From Escarpia spicata (taxonomy: Eukaryota; Annelida; Polychaeta; Sabellida; Siboglinidae): a DNA stretch of 64,000 nt. The position numbers and the translations under genes were made by a program. The stretch's first letter is position 1. Each line of letters starts with the position of its first letter. The notes below the pieces were generated by a model, which made no database searches, was not told the origin of the DNA, and saw nothing but the letters and a program-made list of their open reading frames with translations. Of this stretch, positions 46,940-64,000 are shown in pieces. The stretch is taken from contig OZ023211.1 in assembly GCA_963995525.1 (NCBI GenBank), positions 53,269,481 through 53,333,480 on the forward strand, in the 5' to 3' direction.

Positions 46940-47206
46940 TCAGTCTTGCAGTATCCTCATCTCTCTCCCGTCGTCTCTTTCCATTCGACCTGCCTCCTTG
47001 CTAATTCCCATCTCCATTCCCAACCTAACTATCTCCTTCTGCAAACACTCCATCTTCCAACATCCAATGCACTGAAAGGTGAATCCTTCCTCCATGGTTT
47101 CTGCCCATGACTTTCCACACCCGGACAATGCAAAATCTACCCAGCTGTGGCAATGATCGCACACCAAGTGTCGCTTTGCCTTGACTTGCCGCTTGCAAGG
47201 CGCCAT
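46940..47206 (-). pseudogene. LINE ORF1 N-terminal zinc finger
   Basis: Begins MAPCKRQVKAKRHLVCDHC, with spaced Cys/His pairs (CDHC, HSWVDF, C, CIGC) as in the PHD-like finger at the start of CR1/L2 ORF1 proteins. A 'LQKEIVRLGMEMG' helical stretch follows. Confidence 0.7.
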
Positions 47207-47824
47207 ATCCCGATCAGAATTGATTTAATAACTTAACTAACTTAGTCTTTATAAAGACTGTTTCCTGTGTACTACAGCACACTTTAGGTTACAAATTTCA
47301 ATTACACAGCCGACTATTTATCCTAACACGAACGCTAACATCACCGGTAGTGACCTAATTTAAATACAATCAATTACGTTATGTTAGGCTGCTTTATTTA
47401 TTTAGGTTACGCCGCCCGACTATCGCCCTTGCTTAATTTTAACAACAATGCTACCTAACCAAAATATATAGCAAGTACTGGCTTACACAGATATTATCTT
47501 ATGTAAGTAGTTTGATGGTTGTTACTTTATCTCCTATATATTCTACCACATAATCAGGTTTGTTAAATCTTGTTTACAACTTTTCGAAGGCTAAGCCGCC
47601 TAAGTGAGTTACCCTATTATCACTCACTATACTAAGGTGTTCTAAAATACTTTAACTAACTTTAAGCACAACTGCTACTCAATATATGTTTATTGCAACT
47701 TTATGAATGATATTAAGGCAAAAATAATACTTATCAATCAGTAATTCCACTTGTTTATCCACTTTTTTACACCACCAATTTCTACGATCTATCTCCGCCG
47801 ACTTGTCACCCGATACCATGTTCT

Positions 47825-48600
47825 CTACTTAATTTCGTTAGTGTTAACACTACCACTAGCATATGCTGGTATAATAGCACTGTCAATGGTGAACGACACA
47901 GGATGATGATTAGAATTAATACAGTCATAAAATATCGACATTATATTTATGCAACCATTTGTATCAGCGGTGCATATAACATGGTCTATCCATGAAGTAT
48001 TTCTCCAAGCAGAACTAACATATATACATGTATATGTATCTATCGGGAGAGTGTCCTGATTACATACAGACAATGAATTCCCTTTGCAGAAATCAAGAAA
48101 GACTTCTCCAAAAACTGATTTCTTGGAAATACCCACATTAAAATCACCGACAATTGTTATACATGAGCTATTCATATTTCCAATTTATACAGCAATTTTA
48201 GACATATAATCATTAAACCTGTCTCGGTTTTCTTCACATTCGTACGGTAAATATACATTTAATAAATAATACTCTTTATTGCCCCAACATATTTTTATGC
48301 CGCAAAGCCAGTCATAGCAATGATCCATTATGGTATTGTATTTATCCAGGGAGCATTTCCATAAAAAATCCTACCCCACCATATGGCCTCCCTGATAAAA
48401 TACCACTATGTAAAATAACCAACATGACAGGTGCTATGTAATTTGAAAATCTTGTTTAGTAAGCATAAACTCCTGTAAACACAGCATATCACATTTAATT
48501 AATAAATTAATAAATCATTTAAAAAGGCATATAACGTTTAAAGCCATTATAATTGAAATATGTTATGTAGATTTCCATTATTAGTCCTTGATGCTAAAAA
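47825..48600 (-). pseudogene. LINE endonuclease domain
   Basis: Pieces on the minus strand: 'CDMLCLQEFMLTKQDFQI' (about 48500-48440), 'SGRPYGGVGFFME' (about 48400-48360), 'SCITIVGDFNVGISKKS' (GDFN, about 48170-48120) and 'SWIDHVICTAD' (about 47990-47955). Several stops in the N-terminal half. Confidence 0.65.
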
Positions 48601-48754
48601 CATTTCTCAAGTATACACCCGCCGGCAGGTTTTCAGGGTTAAAGAATATATATGCATCATTGCACAGAACATCAATCTTGAAAGATGCATAACTTGCATG
48701 TCTAATTTCTTGTTTTATACATGTTGCATCTAGATTGTGTACGGACTTAACATA

Positions 48755-49020
48755 TAAAGACGGAAACGCATGCGGAATGGGGAATGCCTCTGTAGTGACG
48801 TAACTACTGGGAATTTCCTATCCGATTCGTGTGCGGATACGATTCCAATCGCTACACGGAGCGATTCAATTTGCCGCAGCCGCATCCGCACAACAAAACT
48901 CACCCGCCTGTGTACGTTTGGAACTATTTATGTTAATTTCTACCGGGCACAATATTCATTGTTTTGCCGCATGCCGCATCCGCATGCCGTATCCGTACAT
49001 ATGGAATCGTAGCTTTAGCC
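48755..49020. mobile_element. Possible MITE inside a LINE ORF1
   Basis: The ends are imperfect inverted repeats: AAAGACGGAAACGCATGCGGA on one side (written here as 21 bases: 48756-48776) and, on the other, the complement of TCCGCATGCCGTATCCGT. Internal GCATGCGGCATGCGG-like and GCGGATACG motifs resemble hAT-type MITE ends. The LINE ORF1 frame stops at this block. Confidence 0.4.
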
Positions 49021-51459
49021 GTCGCGGATCTACGTTGATGAACGGAAGTATCTCGAGTACTCAAGCTGACGTCGGTCAACGCAGGTCTCGGTCCAGTGGT
49101 GGATACTGGTGTAGCACTGACCGGCAGCACATCAACACGGAGGGTCTGCCGATCTTCTGCTGTGAGCTTTGCCTTCGGCTGAGGCCAGGTAGGCGGGTCT
49201 GTGTACCTCGATTTGACGGTCACGTCGCAGGTCCACCATTCTGCTCGCATCGCACGAAACTCAGACAGGATGTATTCGAAGTCGATGTTGTCGACCTCGA
49301 GTTGCGGCAGAGTGGACAGGTCTGTGTCCGCGAACGAGGGCAGTCCCCTCGGCGCAATGTGCAACGCAAGCAGTATGTCTTCGATGTTGTTCTTCTCTTA
49401 AAGTTGTCCTTGCCGGCGACGGCCCTGTCGCAGTACGAGATTCCTTACACAATCGCATGCATACAGGGTCCGTTTTGCCGTTTCAATTTCGACAGATGGA
49501 AAAGGGTCAGCACATAGTTTTACCAACGGGTCGTGCACCATGATATCCATTTTGTTATAAAAATAGCATTGTATGTCATTGCATATGACATTCGATTGTT
49601 CGTCAGTTTGCACTTCAGCAACACATTGTTCACGGGCCGGTGATTTGCAGTTGGCATTGTTCGGTGGAGCAACACCATCCATTGTAGCAGTTGCCATGTT
49701 GATGTTCGCTCCTGCATGAGATATTGAATTGTCTCTATCCCCAGAACATTTTCTGTTGGTCAAATGCGTTGCAGAGGTCTACTCTGTGAATGTCACCTCT
49801 CTTCTTGAACATCCTAGCTATATTTTAGGCAACTTATTTTTCTTCCACGTCATGCTAATGACCAAAACATATATATTGATATATTAATTTGTATATTATA
49901 TCAACTAGACTCTGAAAACATGCTTACATAAAATTAGTGGGAGTGTAACCAACTATGGTGTACGCTATCAACACATTTCTAGAAAATCGCGTTTTTATGT
50001 TAGGATTATCCTTACGTTTATGGTTAAGTTCAAAGTTCAACACCTGATGACACAGCTAAAACATGTGCCAATTATAAAATATTTGATTTGTGATGTGCTC
50101 CTGTAAATGTCAAATAAATAAAAAAATTCTGACCCAAGTTTGAGCTTGTGACCTTCAAAAAGACCTTCAAATTCAAAATCGACGGTGGCATCCACCCACA
50201 GATTTTGTTCTCATCTCTTGAGTGAACTATCTAGCATGAATTCCTGCTATTAACGAAAATGCCGTTAAAAGTATAAAATCATATGTTGGCTGGTCTACTG
50301 TACTATAAGTACATCTTTCACAGGCCAACATTTGGCTTAATCAGCAAGTCCACACACATTATTGTCTACAGCTTCTTCGGTCCCCTTATTATCACCAACA
50401 CTATATAAATTATCTTATTATCCTACAATCATTGTCAACACGGTACGATCTTCCTGACTTGGTCCACCATCTTTAATATCAAAATGTAAGGTGTGTCCTC
50501 TTTGTACGTCGACAAACCAATGAACGGCGTCACTTTGAATATCCCGTCGTGTTCATCATGCTAGTTTAAAGATGCTTCCTCAGCTGATTTTGCCCGTTTC
50601 GAAACCGCTTTTTTATATCCAAAAGTCTAATGTGTGCATAGTTTAATGTACCCACTCGTTTAATAAATACTGCATTTTTTTTTCGTGAAAAGAAATTACC
50701 TTGGTCGTTACATAATTATGGTAACTAAAGAAATTTAGCAGCTGCTGGTTCATAAACAAGAGAAGGCTATCCTGGAGCATTCTCAACGGTTGCCAGTTCA
50801 GCGACAGTAGGTGATAACCCTATATCATCTTCAGCAACCGGTCGTACCACAACATACCCTGCAACAGCAACAGTACCTAAACGGACCTGGCTGCACGAAC
50901 TCCGACGTCTATCCAGCATTCACACGAATTATTTAGAGAAAAGGTCCCAATCTAGGGTATGATGGATTGATTGCGAGAGAAGCCCTTGACTAGTGGTATC
51001 TTCCATCCACATGCAGTTGACTCCTGCCTTTCGTCTGTTCAGAGGATTAAATGAAAATTACCCTAATGATGGAACTCAATCACTTGAAAGTCGCATATTC
51101 GAACACATTTACGGTACTATTTGCTAAGTGTTTTATTGAGTACATTAGGCAATACAGATGTGGTCATTCGATGCGTAAACAACAGCATTGTTAGGCAACA
51201 TTAGTTTGACTCACACTGATGCGACACGTTTACTAGGGCATGTCGTATAATACCATGGCCTTCTATATAGTTAATAAGGTTAACTGATTCCCTAAGTTAT
51301 AGATCTAAACACAGTGTGTGATGACGTCGTATGTGTAATACGCGTCAGGAAGACAAATTGGCACACACAAAAAGAAATTCCAAATAAGCGAAACTGCACT
51401 TATAATAAACACGTTAAGTGTACAGTTAATCAATGACATAAGATCGTATATAGAATGAC

Positions 51460-51460
51460 A

Positions 51461-51533
<73 letters not shown>
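51460..51533. repeat. CA microsatellite
   Basis: About 36 CA units without interruption. Confidence 0.95.
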
Positions 51534-51534
<1 letters not shown>

Positions 51535-51634
51535 AGTTTTACAATTAATGCCACATCTAAAACCAATATAATATCGAATTGACAAAAAGAAAAATTTGAC
51601 TTTTGAAGTTAAACTACCGTTGTTAATTGTTTGT

Positions 51635-51748
51635 AAGTGTATGTACATTTTAATTGTATGTACAACATTTTAAGTGTATGAACAACATTTTAAGTGTATG
51701 TACAACATTTTAAGTGTATGTACGACATCTTAAGTGTATGTACAACAT
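51635..51748. repeat. 20-bp tandem repeat
   Basis: Five or so units of AAGTGTATGTACAACATTTT with small changes. Confidence 0.85.
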
Positions 51749-52173
51749 GAACAATATTTACTTATTTGATCATACTTCCTATCATTATATGTCACATCGC
51801 CATGTGATGTGATACTCGCTAAATTATACTTTTGCAAAATTACCGCTCGTCAGGTCCGGCCAGCGGAGTAATGAACGTATGGCACGGGGATGTAATTTGT
51901 CGTCTTTTGCATATGGTGTGAAACAAGATTATATGGAGTTGACGAAAGTGATAAATAGTGTGTGGCGCATGTTGATTAACCGGACATTTGTATTTAAAAT
52001 ACAGATAGCCCTCGGTGAGATCTGCCAGGTGTATTTAATTAAAATTGTTTCACGTAGCAATGTAGAGAAGATAAGTGCAAAAAAATCTAAGGGAGAGAAT
52101 CTTTGGACAGTCCAAACATCCATCCATAAATCCATCTACCCATGCACACACGCACGCACACGCGCACGCACAT

Positions 52174-52204
<31 letters not shown>

Positions 52205-52339
52205 TACACAGTGAATTAGCATGGGAATGTCCTGGCTGAGACAGTGCAAAATAATTCATGTCAGGGTATTATTTCTACATTGTGACAACTTGATATATTG
52301 ACAAAAGGAATAAGTCATTCCAGGTAAAAAGACACAGTG

Positions 52340-61607
<9,268 letters not shown>

Positions 61608-62710
61608 CTACGGGGTGAGAGTAAGACGATTATTATTATTACACATAGTATATAGCTGCCGATATTATCAAATATCTGGTCCATGCAATAACAAACCAGA
61701 CTGATTTGAAGAGGGCGATTACCCTGTACAAGAATGTATAATGGTGTACGCTTGAAAGAGGTGACAATTTATTTTAAATATCTTTATCATAAAATAACAA
61801 ATGTAATTAGGTCAAAGATCTACCGTTCCTACACTATAATCAGGTCACACATTAAATATATATATATACATATCGTTTTGAGTTCAATAACAACAACAAC
61901 AACAACAGTAACATCAGAGCAACTGATTATGATTGCATCCCGAGAGAGCCACTACTAAGTTCGCGTCCAGATGTCTGGAAAACCCGACTGCGTATATATT
62001 CAACGATTTGCTTAGCGTCGATTACACAGGCGCCGTGAGGTGGAAGCTCTTTTACGCCTCTCACAACGGCCTGGAACATTAAAGCACTGCCAATTTTACC
62101 GGTAGGGGGCTTTACCCCAGTTTCGGGTAGTGACGAAGATTGGCTCTCAGGCCAACTATGAAATAACAAATTAAATAAGGATACAATTTTATCCAATAAT
62201 ACTATACTATAAAAACTATTAAACATTAAACTTATATTGAAACATGTCGCACACAAAATAAACCGACATTAAACTTTTTTCGTGGTTTAGTGCCTTTTAA
62301 TCACATGCATATTCACTAGGTGACAGCTCTCGTGACTGTCAACGATTCCGTATTGACTTTCTTTGCTTATGCAAAATAAAATATGAATAAGCATGATATA
62401 AATATCAAACAAGGACAAATTTAAATAACGAAAGTGCAATCGATGTCGCGCGCAACGGTCGGACTGCTAACTAATACATGTAGTCGCCAAAGTACAACCA
62501 AAGCCTACTGATCTTGGTGGCTAACGGTGTAGCGTGTCGAGTAACTATGTTTTAGTATCCTCGGTTCGAATCCCTTAGAGTACTCGAAATTGTTGTTTGT
62601 GTTCATTTAGTTTAAAATTAATTTTATTTTGTATAATACTATTTCGGGCACTATTTCGTGATTTCATTTCGTTATCGAAAACATACATAATATATAAACA
62701 TTCTGGGGGA
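61608..62710. other. Upstream intron DNA of copy 2
   Basis: Reverse complement of about 9760-10843. The SINE-like block is at 62509-62590 (+ strand). Homology to copy 1 ends at about 62709. No first exon seen. Confidence 0.65.
62509..62590 (+). mobile_element. tRNA-derived SINE-like block, copy 2
   Basis: Same A-box-like TGGCTAACGGT and perfect B box GGTTCGAATCC as 9885-9965, opposite strand. Confidence 0.5.
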
Positions 62711-62743
62711 GCGCCGTCACTGTCACGTAGACAGTGATGGCGT
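62711..62743. repeat. Hairpin at the junction of inverted copy and retroelement
   Basis: Arms 62711-62724 and 62730-62743 pair over 13-14 positions (12 Watson-Crick plus G-T wobbles) around loop ACGTA. The right arm is native retroelement sequence (as near 7247-7266); the left arm is not found there. Confidence 0.75.
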
Positions 62744-62769
62744 CTTGATCGTCAAAGATAGTCAGCTTT

Positions 62770-63710
62770 TCCAACATCGTTGTCCCCCATCCTGTTATAA
62801 ATCAATCACAATACTTTATTGTCCCTTGGGAGGGAAATTCATTTGGAGTGTAGAGCAGCATATTAAGACAAATAAAACAAATGTACATGCAATATAAAAA
62901 ATGTAAAAATAAAAAGAATAAAAGTAATAAAAGTTATATCGGTTAAATAAATAAATAAGTTAAATATGTTAAATAAGTTAAATAAGTTTAAAAAAAGTTA
63001 AATCATCTCACAAATCATCACAGGCTCACTCAGTGTCAGACTTGCAGGAAGACTGGCAGAGATAGAGGGTAACGAAGGTCAGTTACTTATTCATTAGTCT
63101 TATTGACGAGGGAACAAAATAGTTTCGAGTGCGGTTCAATTTGCAGTGAGGGAGTTGAAAGCGGCGGCCAGAAGGAAGTAGTTATAGCATGGAAACAGGG
63201 GATGTTCGGGGTCTGAGGAGATGTTTGTGCGCACGCACTCACTTGATCAGAGCCGGATAGGTGGACGATAGCTGTGTCATCGCTGTACATGATGAAATTG
63301 ACGCTACGACAGTCGTCTGTGTAAAGTGTGAACAGAACAGGGGAGATCACCTATAGCGCACTACTTGCTTACGCTCAGTAAGAAACTGGTTTACCCACAA
63401 GATGATGTGTGGGTTCACATGCATATTTGCAAGTTTACTCATCATGATGTGTGGCTGAATGGTGTTGAAAGCCGACGAAAAGTCAATAAAGACTATCCTG
63501 GCAAACGATTTGGGCTTTTCCAGGTGAGTATACACATTATGACATCGAGTGAGAACTGTATCATCGACACCTCGATTGTGTTTATACGCAAATTGGAGGG
63601 GATCCAGTTGATCCCCAACATCCTGCAGGAGAGGACGAAGTACGAGTCGCTCAAAGCACTTCATGACGATTGAGGTAAGCGCCACTGGGCGGTAGTCGTT
63701 GAGAACAGAT
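62770..63710 (-). mobile_element. LINE RT fragment in the retroelement, further copy
   Basis: Minus strand 63685-63347 ('ARIVFIDFSSAFNTI') and 63350-63087 ('FIMYSDDTAIVHLSG'), same insertion as 7290-8255. Fourteen or so bases of the first copy (around 7840-7855) are missing here. Confidence 0.8.
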
Positions 63711-63719
63711 GGCCTCTTA

Positions 63720-64000
63720 ACTCAGATTCTGCCACCCGTCGAGGAACCAACTCAAACGCGTGTACAACAGATACTTCTTCACACTAGACATCCATAGGGC
63801 TTCAGAAGCAGCTTCAGTCGCATGTCACCAGTGTCAAGCCGTCAAGTCTATCCCAACGTACTTGCACCCACAGTCGTCCACACAAACTCCTGCTGTAGTG
63901 GGATCTTCCTTCGCTGCAGACGTTATGCGCCGCTATCGCCAGTGTATCATCGTTCTTCGCGAGACTGTATCTTCATACACTCTGTCGTCGCTTATTGACG
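63720..64000 (+). pseudogene. Integrase start of the gypsy-like element, cut by the window end
   Basis: Counterpart of 8262-8542: 'RNQLKRVYNRYFFTLDI', then the CHQC pair, open to the last base. Confidence 0.7.

Larger units (their letters stand above)
45210..47820 (-). mobile_element. LINE 5' half (ORF1 with PHD-like finger and esterase, endonuclease), 3' end lost
   Basis: Minus strand, high to low: 5' untranslated region (47820-47207), ORF1 N-terminus with PHD-like zinc finger (47206-46940), basic repeat region and SGNH esterase (46901-46011), then ORF2 endonuclease (46029-45210). This is the layout of CR1/L2-type LINEs. The RT and 3' end are missing and the element stops exactly at the breakpoint of the segmental duplication, the opposite of usual 5' truncation. 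Confidence 0.8.
47825..49765 (-). mobile_element. Second LINE 5' half (ORF1 and endonuclease), 3' end lost
   Basis: Minus strand. ORF1 in two frames: 49763-49398 with 'CYFYNKMDIMVHDPLVKLCA', and 49364-49020 with 'GLPSFADTDLSTLPQLEVDN' and 'DFEYILSEFRAMRAEW'. A probable MITE interrupts at about 48755-49020. The endonuclease follows (48600-47825). It ends where the 5' end of the neighbouring LINE begins (about 47820), so the neighbour may have inserted into it or replaced its end. Confidence 0.65.
49800..52339. other. Mostly unassigned DNA between LINEs and the inverted receptor copy
   Basis: No recognised gene. Contains a stop-terminated open frame without ATG (50740-50957), a CA array (51460-51533), a 20-bp tandem repeat (51635-51748) and a CA/CG array (52142-52212). 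Confidence 0.6.
62717..64000 (+). repeat. Direct copy of 7247-8542 (right part of the gypsy-like element with its LINE)
   Basis: Collinear with copy 1 and in the same orientation, cut by the window end. Contains the minus-strand LINE (about 62770-63710) and the start of the integrase core (from about 63720). Confidence 0.9.

Noticed and set aside
46586..47110. Ser/Phe/Leu-rich frame of 174 codons on the + strand
   Set aside because: Antisense shadow of the low-complexity and esterase part of the minus-strand LINE ORF1.
62509..62590. Functional tRNA gene
   Set aside because: B box is good but the acceptor and anticodon stems do not pair well; read as SINE-like or pseudogene.

Overview
The window is animal (metazoan) genomic DNA, most likely from a marine invertebrate bilaterian. 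Genes are split by GT-AG introns. Reading frames are AT-rich and poor outside short exons, long dinucleotide and tetranucleotide arrays are common, and many broken LINE and Ty3/gypsy-type retroelements are present. I cannot name the species. There are no assembly gaps (N).

The only host gene recognised is a single-pass receptor with a cysteine-rich ectodomain, one membrane helix, a tyrosine-containing cytoplasmic linker made of duplicated exons, then ZU5, UPA and TWO tandem death domains. The intracellular half is that of the UNC5/netrin-receptor family; the ectodomain is not. It occurs as a + strand copy (exons 10844-21777, first exon predicted just left of base 1), as a near-complete inverted copy on the - strand (exons 61607-52340), and as an orphan signal-peptide exon on the + strand (38369-38419). 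All nine exons of each body copy join in phase, so both copies can still encode a protein.

Layout: 1-9.2 kb is intron 1 of copy 1 and holds a decayed gypsy-like element (gag, protease, RT, RNase H, integrase) that is split by a LINE. 9.76-21.77 kb is the receptor body, itself carrying LINE fragments. 22.65-31.2 kb is one minus-strand LINE (ORF1, endonuclease, RT) split by a separate 4.66-kb Ty3/gypsy LTR element with 173/172-bp LTRs and a CGAA target duplication. 31.2-38.3 kb is repeat-rich: GGGC run, long purine tract, TG array, two LINE fragments, and a CTCA array with a 276-bp higher-order period. 38.37-45.2 kb repeats the start of the receptor locus in direct orientation (offset about 38,510), then breaks off inside the retroelement. 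45.2-49.8 kb holds two minus-strand LINE 5' regions. 49.8-52.3 kb is mostly unassigned. 52.36-62.71 kb is the inverted receptor copy. 62.71-64.0 kb is a direct copy of the LINE-split end of the first retroelement.

The main interest is a recently duplicated, inverted death-domain receptor locus whose breakpoints can be placed to within a few bases. One breakpoint lies at the stop codon, one inside a LINE and one at a 13-bp hairpin. Divergence between the copies is concentrated in the linker exons and in one UPA exon.
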